Below, in pieces: positions 31,225-42,905 of a stretch of DNA of 64,000 bases. Position numbers and translations under genes: made by a program. Every line of letters begins with the position of its first letter. The first letter of the stretch is position 1. The notes beneath the pieces were generated by a model. The model saw only the letters and a list, made by a program, of their open reading frames with translations. It was not told where the DNA came from and made no database searches. Origin of the DNA: Dactylorhiza incarnata (lineage: Eukaryota > Streptophyta > Magnoliopsida > Asparagales > Orchidaceae); assembly GCA_033032865.1 (NCBI GenBank), contig JAWHQI010000051.1:11116001-11180000 (forward strand), in the 5' to 3' direction.

Positions 31225-31770
31225 TGTAATGCTTGGGGTTTTCGCTAATTATTTTAAATCTAATTATTAATTATTTTAAATATAATTATCATCGAAATGG
31301 CGGTGTGAGGGCGTTCCCGTTTTGGGGTGTGTATAAATAATTAATAAAGAGCGAGAACCAAAATAAAAGGATGAAAATAATAATAGGATTTATATATATG
31401 TCATATTATATGTATAAAATGTGTTTATACATGATAAAATAGTTTATAATAGTAATGCTACTATTCTTATTTTCTATATAGTCTCATTATTTTGATTAAT
31501 CATAATGATTAAAATGTTAAGATAATATAAAGCACTTAAAAGCTTGTGATTTGTCCAAAAGATTTTATATGAAAAAAATGCTATATGTATAGGTATATAA
31601 AATAATGAGATAATCTAAAATATATATAACAACACTATCTATATAAGAGCCTTAATTTAATACAATCATAAATTATTATAATATATATACATAAATGAAT
31701 TCTTATATCTGTTAACTTTAGGTATTATAATTATATATAATAAGAATTATTTTAAGTATCATTATATATA
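31225..31770 (+). repeat. Element D 3' LTR, first part
   Basis: Begins TGTAATGCTTGGGG; matches 19146 to about 19660 with small indels. Cut at 31770 within ATTATATATA by Helitron-like sequence. Confidence 0.9.
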
Positions 31771-32734
31771 TCTATACTACTATATAAGAAAATAGGCTTA
31801 TCGGTGTAATGCCCTGCCAATCAATACCCACCGTCCGATCTAACAATGAAATTTCTCTATTTAAACCCAGCCGTCCGATCTGATTTCATCACAACATCTC
31901 AGCCGTTCGATCAACCTGGAACGTTGATTCAATCTCGACCGTCCATTTTTTTCCCTAGGTCTCCTAAACCTACCTTGATAGGGTGTCTTAAACCTATAAA
32001 TTTTATAGGACCCCTACCTTACAAAGTGAAATTACTATCTTACCCCCACTATTTTGAAAAAAACAGGTTGCGGGCGGGGCAGGCCTGTGGGCCCCGCTTA
32101 TTACAGTTATAGGGTCTTGAGCGGGGTTTAAACTATTTTTTAATTTAAAAATTATAAATTTTTTAAAGAATGCGGCCGCCCGGGATCGAAGTGGCGACCT
32201 CCCATACAGGAATGTAAACCTTTACCACTCTGCCTACAATGGAGATGTGAAGATTCCAGAACTCTTTTATACATATAATAGTAAATTGATATACATATTA
32301 TGCCCCATAGGTTATGTTTTGTGCAAATTTTTTATATAACATTAATTTTTTTTCTTTCTAATATATATATATATATATATAACGGTTCAACCCTGGTTAA
32401 ACCGGTTGGACCGATTCGACCTTGAACCTCTCCCTCTGCCGGTTCGATGCCCGGTCCGATTTTCAAAACCTTGATATTATTTTTTTTTAAAAACATTTAA
32501 AAAAAACTTGCTTTTTAAAAAAAAACACATTTAGAAATCACATCACCCGTGAATTCATTTTCTTTAAAATGAATTTAAATTTATTAATTAAATTAATCAT
32601 TATTAATTATGAGTCGGGCACCCCGAAGCCCGTCGGGCGCCCCGATGCCCGCCGTGGGGGCGGGCGAAGCCCGCCGCTGCTGGCTGGGTACTGTCGCGCG
32701 GGGCACGGGGTGCCCCCCGTGCACTGTCACTCGT
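31771..32734 (+). mobile_element. Helitron-like element H1
   Basis: 964 bp. The 5' end TCTATACTACTATATAAG is typical of plant Helitrons. The 3' end is a GC-rich hairpin (GCACGGGG...CCCCGTGC, 32703-32722) followed after 7 bp by CTCGT. There is no target duplication, and both sides are AT dinucleotide sequence. The terminal CTCGT departs from the usual CTRRT. The 5' 60 bp and the 3' 40 bp are shared with the next element. No Rep/helicase is coded, so non-autonomous. It contains a tRNA-like segment at 32172-32247 and a GC-rich tail from 32610. Confidence 0.75.
32172..32247 (-). other. tRNA-like pol III promoter segment inside Helitron H1
   Basis: Minus strand holds TAGGCAGAGTGG (A-box like, 32225-32236) and, about 35 bases on, ACTTCGATCCC (B-box like, 32182-32192) in a context GGTCGCCACTTCGATCCCGG that resembles a T-arm. 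The acceptor stem does not close convincingly and the region downstream is AT rich, so I regard it as a tRNA-derived relic or SINE head, not a tRNA gene. Confidence 0.45.
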
Positions 32735-32747
32735 ATATATATATATA

Positions 32748-33363
32748 TCTATACTATATATAAAAAATCCCCTTATCGGTGTAATGCCCAACCAACTATT
32801 ACCCACCGTTTGATAAGAAGAGAGAAAGAGAGAGGGAGAGAGGGGAGAGAGAGTGGGGCCCATAATTAAGAGAGAGGGAGGAGAAAGTGGGTTGCAATTA
32901 AGAGAGAGAGAAGGAGGAGAGAGGGTGGAGGAATTGGAGAGAGAAAGAGAGAGAAATAGAGAGAGAGAGAGAAATGAAAAAAAAAAATACAAAATATTTT
33001 ATAAAATCTAAATATCTTAAAAATAAATATTTAATATATATAATATATAATATATATTAGAGAAATTTTAAAAATTAAAATACATATTTTTTATTATTTT
33101 AAATTTCTAATATATATATATATATATAATAGGTAATCTTTATATATAATATATTATATAAAATACAGAAATTATATAAAATACATAATCATTATAGTAT
33201 ATAGATATAAATTAAATATAACTTGGTGCGTGCCGGGTGTGGGCGAAGTTCGCTGGGGGCGGGCGAAGGCCGTCGGGGGCGGGCAGGGTATCGGGGGCGG
33301 GCGAAGCCTGTCCGGAGAGGGCAAGGTACTGTCGCGTGGGGCCCCCCACGCACTGTCACTCGT
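32748..33363 (+). mobile_element. Helitron-like element H2, same family as H1
   Basis: 616 bp. It starts TCTATACTATATATAAAA, followed as in H1 by CTTATCGGTGTAATGCCC. It ends with the hairpin GCGTGGGG/CCCCACGC (33334-33351), then ACTGTCACTCGT. It lies head to tail with H1, separated by 13 bp of TA repeat. Interior has a purine-rich GAGA tract (32818-32975), AT-rich sequence, and a GC-rich tail (33220-33350). No coding capacity. Confidence 0.75.
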
Positions 33364-33372
33364 ATATATATA

Positions 33373-35172
33373 TGTTGTTAATGGAACTTTCACCTAGAGG
33401 AGGGGGGGGGGGGGGGTATTAGGTGATCGGGCTTCTTTTCTGTTTATCAGCGCGATTTACGAATATTCAAGTGGACCACGAAAGTATAACACAAGAAATC
33501 ACAACAGATGACATAAGATCTATAGAGGTTCCTCAAAACCGGGTGTCTTGAGTAGTCCTCTGTCCCTCTGCTCCTACCTAGCAGTGTGCTAGGCTCGGCA
33601 AACTCCGCCAAAACTTTAGGACCTCAAGCCTTACAACACGGACCCGCAAGTCCTACAACCTAAGCCCGCAAGCCCCTACTACACCCGAGCCCTCAAGCTC
33701 GACACTCAGGACCTCAATCCCTACCTAGCTCAGACCCGCAAGTTTAGCCTCTGCCCTGGACCGCAAGCCTTCACAGGTCTCAAGACCTCAAGCTTGACAA
33801 TCAGGCCTTCAAGCCCTACCCCTAGCTCAGACCCGCAAGTCTAGCCTCTGCCCTGGCCCGCAAGCCTTCACAGGTCTCAAGCCCTCAAGCTTGATAATAT
33901 TGGACCCACAAGTCCACTGTCGTGGCCCTCAAGACTTACAACTCTCCACCCTCAAGCTAGACATCCAAATATGAAAACAGATCTTACAGGTTTGGCCCTC
34001 AATCCTTACAACAATAAAAGTTGAAATAAAAACTCTGCCTGATAAAGATCGGCAACTTGAGGTTAAAGAAGATGCACCTGATTCAGATCTTGAAAGCACA
34101 GTTCTTCTTCAATCTCTTCTCTTAGCCTGATGAGGAACGACTTCTTATCAGTCGATCAAATGACTGATTCTTGCGAGAACACTTTTTGAGAGTTCTTGTT
34201 TTTCTCTTTCTTTCTTTACGCCGCTGTTACTGTTCTATTTGATGTATGCGTAAGTTCTTTTTGATTCTTTGATGGATGATACTTTTAGGGCAACCACTTG
34301 TCTCTTTTATAACACTACGAGGCCTCCCAACGGTCTTCCGAAAAAAGTCTCTTAATTGTCAGAGCTCCCTTTCCGTAGAAGCACGCTCAGATATGACAGC
34401 CAGGCGGCGGCATTAAATGCAGACTGCGCGTGATCAAATATTTGAATTTTCCTTGACGATATTTCCAGCTCCATGCCAATACTGACAACATCACGACGAC
34501 AGACTTCGTCATTGTCTTAGGCCTTGGTAGATCTTCAAGTCTTCTTTCTTCTGCCTCTGACATTGATATCTCGACGATACGAGATATCCTGGCGTTTCTG
34601 CATATATAACGATATGCTATCTCTGATTGTGTCGTCGTGATCTTCTTTCTTGCAGACCGTCGTCGTAATCACTTTATTCTCTCTACGACATGATCATTAC
34701 GTCGATAGTCACTTCTTCAGGAAATGATGTCTTTATAGTAGCTTCCCTAGCCTCTTTGACATCAGCTCTCCTTTACGCCGATATCGACGATACTTCTGGA
34801 TATTGCCTTCTCAACGATAATGCTACTTTGATGATGTCGACGATACTGCATCTTCTCGACGACATTCCTTCCCTTGATATCTTCGATGTTGCTTTTTCAT
34901 CAGCTTATGTCTTTTCTCCAATATTCTGTCGGCATTATGATGTCACAATGATGTGTGCATCACGACGATAACTTCCATTGTCCTTTAGTTTTGCTTTGCT
35001 CATCATCATGACGATAAACATACTAAGTCGACGATATCTCCTATTCTTCTCGACGATATTGTTCCTTAACTTCCTGAGATTATGAGCTAGAGAAGTGATC
35101 AAATACAAGGTGAAGTTTTCTTGACTTGGTGACCTCTTCAAATCAGGAATCATGTGGGAAAGATTCCCAACA
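33373..35172 (-). repeat. Element F 3' LTR
   Basis: TGTTGTTAAT...CCCAACA on the plus strand. A G run is at 33402-33416. The middle (33600-33990) has repeats of the type CCCTCAAGC / CCCGCAAG. Minus-strand TATA box TATAAAAG is near 34314-34321. TCGACGATA-type motifs are spread over 34440-35075. Frames such as 34690-34971 are LTR artefacts. Confidence 0.93.
34440..35075 (-). promoter_or_regulatory. Element F U3: TCGACGATA/TCGTCG motif array
   Basis: About fifteen copies of CGACGATA or inverted TCGTCG, including ATATCGACGATA and a local palindrome TCTCGACGATACGAGATATC (34571-34590). They lie upstream of the TATA box on the element strand. The partner array is in the other LTR at 42180-42800. Confidence 0.6.
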
Positions 35173-35700
35173 ATCTCCTCCTATTTGAAGAAGTCAGAAT
35201 CTCAATTCAAGACTACTTTTACTTGATAATAAATATTATAATCTTAAATAGATGGCATGAGTATTTAAGATTTTACTTATCTTTTGCTGAACTTATGAGT
35301 ACATCAAGCTTGTAGCTCCCCCTTGATTTGTGGTCTCTTCTTTTGTAGCTCCCCCTTGATTTGAAGTCTCTTCTTTTGTGACTCCCCCTATCTTTGAGGT
35401 CTTCATGAGCATCTTGTCTTGAACATATTGATACCATTCTCCCCCTTTCTGACTTCTTTCCTGCAGATCATCGGTAGTTAGACAACAGTCCAAGCTCCCC
35501 CTTGCTTAGTCATAGTTCAACCAAATCCTGCATATTGTGTCAACGACCCTTATTTGTCGTCGTGAGCTTGTATCACATCATTCGATATCATTTTGACTTA
35601 GGCAGTTGATTGTCCTTTTTGTTGGACTTCTTCAGCAATTATCCTGAGAGTTTTTCTAACCAATCATATAGAAAGGGATTAGTGAAGAATAAGTTAAGGA
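35173..35700 (-). other. Element F 3' non-coding region with multiple polypurine tracts
   Basis: The LTR-adjacent tract reads ATCTCCTCCTATTTG on the plus strand at 35173. Further CTCCCCCTTGATTTG-like tracts lie near 35318, 35348, 35384, 35441 and 35494. Multiplied purine tracts before the 3' LTR are a described Sirevirus trait. No env-like ORF is visible. Confidence 0.75.
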
Positions 35701-37335
35701 TTACTCTAAGTTTAACATCCCCAATTGGAATTTGAAGAAGTTAAACTTAGCTTCATCTAGGGGCTTTGTAAATATATCAGCCACTTGTTTGTCTGTTTGG
35801 ACAAACTCAAGGGTGATATCTTCATTTTCCACATGCTCCCTGATGAAGTGATACCCGATCTCAATATACTTAGTCCTGCTGTGCGAGACAGGGTTCTTAG
35901 CAATTGAGATTGCACTTGAAGAGTCACAAAACAGGGGTGTTTTGGTCATCTTTAGATTGTAGTCTTCGATTTGATGCTGAATCCATAACAGTTGAGCACA
36001 GCAGCTCCCAACAGAGATATACTATGATTCTGCTGTTGAGATTGCTACACTTGTCTGCTTCTTACTGCTCTAAGAGATCAATCTTCCACCAAGGAATTGA
36101 CATGTCCCTGAGGTACTCTTCCTATCTTCCTTGCACCCTGCATAATCTGCATCTGAGTAGCCAGTCAGTTCACATCCATTGTTCCTAGGGCACCATAGGC
36201 CATGATTTGATGTACCCTTTAGGTATCTTAAGATTCTTTTGACAGAGACATGATGAGATTCCTTTGGATTCACCTGATATCTAGCACAGACACATGTGGC
36301 AAAAATTATGTCAGGTCTACTTGCAGTTAGATAAAGCAAAGATCCAATCATGCATCTGTACTTGGTTTCATCAAAGGGTATGCCCTTCTCATCCTTGTCT
36401 AGAGACACATTGGTTCCCATTGTAGTCTTCATTGAAGAAGCACTCTCCAATCCAAATTTCTTGACTAGCTCCCTAGTGAATTTGGTCTGGGAGATGAAAA
36501 TACCATCTTCAGATTGTTTCACTTGGAGACCTATGAAGTATTTGAGCTCACCCATACCGCTTATCTCAAACTTTCCCAGCATCAAATTGACAAACTTTTT
36601 GCAGAGATTGTTATCTGCAGAGCCAAAGATGATGCCATCCACATAGATCTGCACTAGCAAGATCTTGCCCTTCACTTCCCTTAGGAACAATGTCTTATCA
36701 ATCTTTCCCCTTGAGAACTTGTTCTCAACTATAAAGCTTGATAGAGTGTCATACCAGGCCCTAGGTGCCTGTTTTAAGCCATAAAGTACTTTTCTAAGAA
36801 AGCAAACATAATCAGGGTGAGTAGGGTCTACAAAACCTGAGGGCTGCTCTACATATACTTCCTCTTTGAGGTCACCATTTAGGAAGGCTGACTTCACATC
36901 CATCTGGTAGACTTTGAAACCTTGGTAGGCTGCATAGGCCAGAAATAGTCTTATTGCTTCCAGTCCGGCTACTGGAGCAAACGTCTGATCAAAATCTATC
37001 CCCTCTTCATGTCTGTAACCCTTTGCCACTAGCCTTGCCTTATTTTTTGCGATTACTCCATTCTCATCCAGTTTGTTTCTGTAAACCCATTTGGTTCCTA
37101 TGATGTTCTGTCCTTGGGGTCTAGGAACTAGCTTCCACACTTTGCACCTTTTGAACTGGTTCAGCTCTTCCTGCATTGCCCCAATCCAGAATGGGTTTTT
37201 ATTTGCTTTCTCAAATTTCTTGAGTTCAATTTGAGAGAGGAAGCTCAGGTATAGAGCTTCATTTAGTGCTCTGCTCCTTGTCAGTACTCCTTGGTTGACA
37301 ACTCCTATAATTTGCTCCTGAGGATGATCTCTTAC
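35701..37335 (-). pseudogene. Element F reverse transcriptase and RNase H
   Basis: One frame with stops. RT (36070-37176 open) shows [39 protein letters not shown] and [12 protein letters not shown]. The catalytic box reads YVDG instead of YVDD (Gly codon at 36634-36636), which removes one metal-binding aspartate. RNase H motifs are [18 protein letters not shown] and, after a stop near 36018, CDSSSAISIAKNP, KYIEIGYHFIRE and ADIFTKPL, ending at 35701. The stretch 37177-37335 holds the linker after integrase with stops. RT is therefore catalytically dead by sequence. Confidence 0.93.
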
Positions 37336-38868
37336 TTATTTCAAGGTAGCTGGCAGTATTCTGGGGATTTCTTCAGGTGCAAGTCTTTCAGGTTGCACTT
37401 CTTCTGCTGTTTCTGAGTCTTCCACAGCATCTGTTTCAAGCTCAACTTCTATTAATTGATCTTTACTTTTAGCTGACGTTCCAGCATGGTCATCAATGCA
37501 CAATTTTTCTATCTTCTCATTAGTACCTGCATTCACAAGAGAACTAGACCAGCCTTTGTGAATGAGGCTGGTCTCATCAAATACAACAAGTACAGATTCT
37601 TCCACTGTTTGGGTATTGAGGTTGTATACTCTGTATGCCTTGCTGTAGGAGTTGTAGCCAACGAAAATACCCTCACTGCTTTTCTCAGCAAACTTGGTTA
37701 GTTTGGGTTTCCCATTATTAAGGACACAACATTTACTACCAAAGATCCTAAAGTAGGATTGGGTTGGTTTTCTGCCCTTCATTAACTCATAGGGAGTTTT
37801 CATGTGGTCTTTGATGATTGAAGCCCTGTTTTTCACATGACAAGTAGTGTTGACAGCTTCTGCCCAGAAATATTCTGTTAGAGAGGAGTCACTTAGCATT
37901 TTCCTACTTGCCTTTATCAAGGTTCTGTTCTTCCTTTCTGCAACTCCATTCTGTTGAGGAGTTCTAGGTGAGGAAAATTCTTGGGAGATACCTAGTTCTT
38001 GGCAGAATTCTTTCATGGCCCCTGACTGAAATTCTGTCCCATGGTCACTTCTGAGTTTGACCACAGTACAGTCCATCTCATTCTGGATCTTCCTGACAAA
38101 ATTTCTCAAGATATCTAGGGTATCAGATTTCTTTTTGAGGAAGAATACCCAAGTGAACCTTGAGTAATCATCAACAACTACAAGTGTGTAGACCTTCCCT
38201 CCTAAGCTAAGAACTGACATAGGACCAAACAAATCCAGATGTAGTAAAAATAAGCACCTAGAGGATTCTTTGTTAGATATGCTTTTAAAGCTGGTCCTAG
38301 TCTGCTTTCCAAGTTGGCAAGCTGGACAAGGACCATCTTTGATGCACTTAATATTAGGTCCATTCCTAACTAAGTCTTGTGAGAAAAGCTTGTTTATTGT
38401 CTTATAGTTGATGTGCGCAAGTCTCTTGTGCCATTGTACACATAGAGCCTCTTTATCATCATCCACGAGACACATAGGCTTGGAAGAATTTGTATTAAGA
38501 AAGTTCAAGCAATAAATATTGCCACTCCGAGTGCCAGTTAAGGTAGCCTCAGAATCTAAGGACTTCTTAATTAGGAACTTATCATTGTGGAAAATAATAA
38601 CAAAGCCTAAATCACAAAGTTGACTTATGCTTATGAGATTGTGCTTCAACCCCTCCACATAAGCAACCTTTGTGATGGTAACTAACCCATTAGAGATGTT
38701 GCCATAACCTCTGGTCACTCCCTTTTCTGAACCTCCAAAGATCACGGTTGGTCCATTCTCCAAAGGGATGAACCCTCTTAACTGCTTTCTGACTCCAGTC
38801 ATGTGCCTGGAGCAGCCACCGTCCAAATACCAAATTGGAGATTGGTTGGCATTTGAACAAACCTGCAA
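37336..38868 (-). pseudogene. Element F protease and integrase
   Basis: 510-codon open stretch. The protease active site reads WYLDGGCSRHMTG: the central Ser of the D-S-G triad is Gly (38815-38823). The pre-integrase segment is CVQWHKRLAHINYKT. The integrase core has HLDLFGPMSV, VVDDYSRFTWVFFLKKK, RSDHGTEFQSG and QNGVAERKNRTL, so its three catalytic acidic residues are present. Next is the FRIFGSKC...FAEKSSEGIFVGY segment, then an acidic tail. A TAA stop before it (near 38872) separates it from gag in the same frame. Integrase looks intact, protease not. Confidence 0.93.
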
Positions 38869-38874
38869 ATTAAA

Positions 38875-41050
38875 TCACTTCCCCTTAGGTACCCAATATG
38901 GATTGGGTCCTTGGTTTCTGTTAGGGTGATATAATGGAACAATAAACCTATGAGGGTTCTGCACTCTCTTTGCATTGAGCCCCGTTGGGTTGAACCAATA
39001 GTCCAAAGCAAAGTGGCCTACTTTCCCACAGCACCAGCATTCATATATGTTGTATCTTCTCTTCTGCTTCATCATCTGGATGGGATGGCAGTGCTGATGA
39101 ACAGGAGAGAAGGATTCTTGCCTAACAGATCTTGGGTGAACCTCATGTGTGTGAGTCTGGGGAGGAATTGCTCTCACCACTTTTTGGTTCACCTTCTTGG
39201 GAACAGGCTTTATAGGAACAACCATTCCCCTGCCCTTGATTGCTGTTGCTGCAGGTCTGTGGGCTGAAGGACTTGACACTAGCACCTTCTTATAGGAAGG
39301 TCTAGCTTCAAAATCTTTGCCCGTAACTGTCTCCTGATTGAAACTGATACCATCTCTGAACTGTCCAGAGAAGGTGTCAACGATGGCAGGATAGTTTTGG
39401 GCATAGAGAAGCTGAATGCAAGTTTCTTCTCATCCAGCAGCATTTCCTCAAGGTCCTTGATGACCTTGTTCTTCTGCCCTAATTCAACATTCTTAAGCCT
39501 TATGGCTTCCTTAAATTTGTCCACTTCTTTGCTCATAGCAGCCAACTTCTCAGCTGTCTCCTGGAACTTAGATTGAACGGGCTTCAAGGAATCTAACTCC
39601 TTGGTTTGGACTTTGAGGAGTTTCTTATAGCCTTTGAAGGCTTTCAACAAGGCATTATATTTCCTTATCAGTTCAGACTCAACCTCATATTGGGATCTTG
39701 AGGCTGTCCTGTTGGCAGCAGAGACACCCTCATCATCATTCAAGGAATCTGCTGCTGATTCAGAATCAGAGTCAGATACATAAGTTTTGTTAGTTACCTT
39801 CCCAGGAGAGATGTCATCATGGTTGTCTTCACCGATGGCCATTAAGCCAATGAGTGCATCTTCCTCAGTACCAGAGGAACTTGAGTCAGAATCACTCAGT
39901 GTTCTGATCTTCTTGGCCATGAATCCTTTTTCAGATTTCCTCTTGCTCCTTGAGCTTCTTCTTTCTTCATAGTTCCTGGACTCCTTCTTAGAAGAGCAGT
40001 CAGCAGCCATGTGACCTGTCTTACTGCAGGAATAACAAACAGTATTATTTTAATCATATTTACTAGGGTTAGATTTGTACCTTTCCTCCCTAGGGCTCTG
40101 GATCTGTCATGATAATCAGATCTTCTGGATCTTGAGGAGGGGTTTCTGTGATTGTCCCTCCTCCTTCTGTGTATCAGCTTCTTGAACTGTTTTGAGAGAA
40201 GGGCCACCTCTCTGTCAGTATCATCAGAATCTGAAGAGCTGGCTTCCGATTCTTCACTGCTCTCAGATCTGTTCAGAGTTGCAGAGGTCTTGCTCTTTGA
40301 TCTTCTCGTGCTCTCAGCTTTTAGAGCCATAGATCTGTCTCTTGAGCTTCCCTTTGAGCTTTCTTCTTCAGCCTTCCTGGTGTTGAGCTGAAGTTCATGG
40401 GACAACAACTTCCCATACAGATTCTTGGGCTCCATGATGCCCAGCTGACCCATCTCTCTGATGGAACAGATTTTGATGTCCCATTCCTTTGTGAGGTATC
40501 CAAGAAACTTGTCATTAAGATCAGAGTTGGTGAACTCTCTTTCATAGTTTCTTAGTCCATTCACTATCTTGAAGAATCTCTCATAACAGTTGGAGATTGT
40601 TTCATTCTTGCCTTGTTTGAAGGCCTCATACTCCTGGTTGAGAAGAGATTTATTATCATTCATTACCTCTTCAGTACCCTCCATATACACGATAAGGGAG
40701 TCCCACATCTCCTTGTCCGTTTTGCTGTGAATCAGGTTCTGGAGGGTTGAGTCATCTATGGAACTCACAATGACATTTTGGGCCCTCGTATCTAGGCCTG
40801 CCATGATTAGCTCATCCTTGTTCATGTCCTCATATTTTTTTATCACCTTCCTTGTTGGATCAATGGTGGAGGGAGTTGTAGGGATAAAGGGACCATGTTG
40901 GACTGTTAAGTAAATTCTTGGATCAACCGCCTCCATGAAAAGCCTTACACTTTCCTTCCAGATGGGAAAGTTCTCCTTTGTACTGATTGGGAGTTTCATG
41001 GCTCTCATTTCCCAATTTTGATCTCCACCAGCCATGGCGAGTCGTTCCAC
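38875..41050 (-). pseudogene. Element F gag, two frame changes
   Basis: Starts at 41050 (MERLAMAGGDQNWEMRAMK). The capsid-like core has FPIWKESVRLFMEA, ALIH-type spacing and DKEMWDSLIVYMEGTEEV, typical of copia gag, followed by a Ser/Arg/Asp-rich tail (SESSEESEASSSDSDD). A frame change occurs near 40050, just before a CCHC knuckle (bases about 39995-40045, C-x2-C-KTGH-x4-C). The next part (39279-40010) is a long charged coiled coil (KLAAMSKEVDKFKEAIR). A second change near 39285 leads to a part with a further knuckle (CWCCGKVGH, near 39020-39050) and the WVPKGK end that precedes protease in this group. Confidence 0.9.
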
Positions 41051-41089
41051 GATCTAGATCAGACGGTTAAGTCTTCTTTTGATCAATCT

Positions 41090-41102
41090 GGCACTGATAC
41101 CA
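41090..41102 (-). other. Element F tRNA-iMet primer binding site
   Basis: Minus strand TGGTATCAGTGCC two bases inside the 5' LTR. Confidence 0.9.
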
Positions 41103-41104
41103 CT

Positions 41105-42905
41105 TGTTGTTAATGGAACATTCACCTAGAGGGGGGGGGGGGGGGGGGGGTATTATGTGATCTGGCTTCTTTTCTGTTTATCAGCGCGATTTACGAATAT
41201 TCAAGCAGACCACGAAAGTATAACACAAGAAATCACAGTAGACAACACAAGATCTTTAGAGGTTCCTCAAGACCGGGTGTCTTGAGTAGTCCTCTGTCCC
41301 TCTGTGCCTACCTAGCAGTGTGCTAGGCTCGGCAAACTCTGCCAAAACATCAGGCCCTCAAGCCTTACAACACGGACCTGCAAGTCCTACAACCTAAGCC
41401 CCCAAGCCCCTACTGCACCCGAGCCCTCAAGCTTGACACTCAGGCCCTCAAGCCCTACCTAGCTCAGACCCGCAAGTCTAGCCTCTGCCCTGGCCACAAG
41501 CCTTCACAGGTCTCAAGCCCTAAAGCTTGACAATCAGGCCCTGAAGCCCTACCCCTAGCTCAGACCCGCAAGTCTAGCCTCTGTCCTAGCCCGCAAGCCT
41601 TCACAGGTCTCAATCCATCAAGCTTGACAATATTGGACCCGCAAGTCCACTGCCCGGCCCTCAAGGCTCACATCTCTCCAGCCCTCAAGCTAGACACCCA
41701 GATCTGAAAATAGATCTTACAAGTTTGGCCGTCATGCCTTACAACAATAAAAGTTGAAATAAAAACTCTGCCTAATGAAGATCGACAACTTGAAGTTGAA
41801 GAAGATGCTCCTGATTCAGATCTTGAAAGCACAGTTCTTCTTCAATCTCTTCTCTTAGCCTGATGAGGAACAACTTCTTATCAGTCAATCAAATGACTGA
41901 TTCTTGCGAGAACACTTTTTGAGAGTTCTTGTTTTTCTCTTTCTTTCTTTACGCCGTTGTTACTGTTCTATTTGTTGTATGCGTAAGTTCTTTTTGATTC
42001 TTTGATGGATGATACTTTTAGGGCAACCACTTGTCTCTTTTATAAGACTGCGAGGCCTCCCAACGGTCTTCCAAAAAAAGTCTTTTAATTGTCAGAGCTC
42101 CCTTTCCGTAGAAGCACGCTCAGATATGACAGCCAGGCGACGACATTAAATGCAGACTGTGCGTGATCAAATATTTGAATTTGCCTTGACGATATTTCCA
42201 GCTCCATGCCGATACTGACAGCATTACGACGACAGACTTCGTCGTTGTCTTAGGCCTTGGTTGATCTTCAAGTCTTCTTTCTTCTGCCTCTGACATTGAT
42301 ATCTCGACGATACGAGATATCCTGGCGTTTCTGCATATATAACGATATGCTATCTCTGACTGTGTCGCCATGATCTTCTTTCTTGCAGACTGTCGTCGTA
42401 ATCACTTTATTCTCTCGACAACATGATCATTACGTCGATTGTCACTTCTTCAGGAAATGATGTCTTCATAGCAGCTTCCCTAGCCTCTTTGACATCAGCT
42501 CTCCTTTACGCCGATATCGACAATACTTCTGGATATTGCCTTCTCAAAGATAAGGCTACTTTAATGATGTCGACGATACTGCATCTTCTCGACGACATTC
42601 TTTCCTTTGATATCTTCAATGTTGCTTTTTCATCAGCTTATGTCTTCTCTCCGATATTCAATTGGCATTGCGATGTCACAACGATATGTGCTTCACGACG
42701 ATAACTTCCATTGTCCTTCAGTTTTGCTTTGCTCATCATCATGACGACAAGCATACTTTGTCGATGATATCTTCTATTCTTCTCGACGATATTGTACTTT
42801 AACTTCCTGAGATTATGAGCTAGAGAAGTGATCAAATACAAGGTGAAGTTTTCTTGACTTGGTGACCTCTTCAAATTAGGAATCATGTGGGCAAGATTCC
42901 AAACA
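41105..42905 (-). repeat. Element F 5' LTR
   Basis: 1801 bp, matching 33373-35172. The G run at 41131-41150 is longer than in the partner. The U3 motif array is at about 42180-42800. It ends CCAAACA against ATATATA. Confidence 0.93.

Larger units (their letters stand above)
33373..42905 (-). mobile_element. Element F: full-length Sirevirus-like copia retrotransposon
   Basis: 9533 bp on the minus strand with LTRs of 1800 and 1801 bp. It is flanked by ATATA on both sides, within TA repeat so weak as evidence, and has a tRNA-iMet primer site and multiple polypurine tracts. Gag, protease, integrase, RT and RNase H are all present in the copia order. A long gag with coiled coil, repeated palindromic motifs in U3 and several purine tracts before the 3' LTR support a Sirevirus. 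Coding is interrupted by two frame changes and a few stops, and two catalytic residues are changed, so this copy is inactive although the LTRs are nearly equal in length. Confidence 0.94.

Noticed and set aside
32172..32247. Functional tRNA gene
   Set aside because: A and B boxes are imperfect and the acceptor stem does not pair; kept only as a tRNA-like relic.
34690..35153. Paired plus and minus ORFs in the F LTR, again at 42423-42886
   Set aside because: Duplicated because the LTR is duplicated; content reflects the TCGACGATA motif array.
39787..39972. Plus-strand frames opposite F gag and pol (also 36350-36646, 37486-37701, 38950-39267, 40152-40391)
   Set aside because: Antisense shadows of the real minus-strand polyprotein; unlike the G antisense gene they have no promoter, intron or family resemblance.
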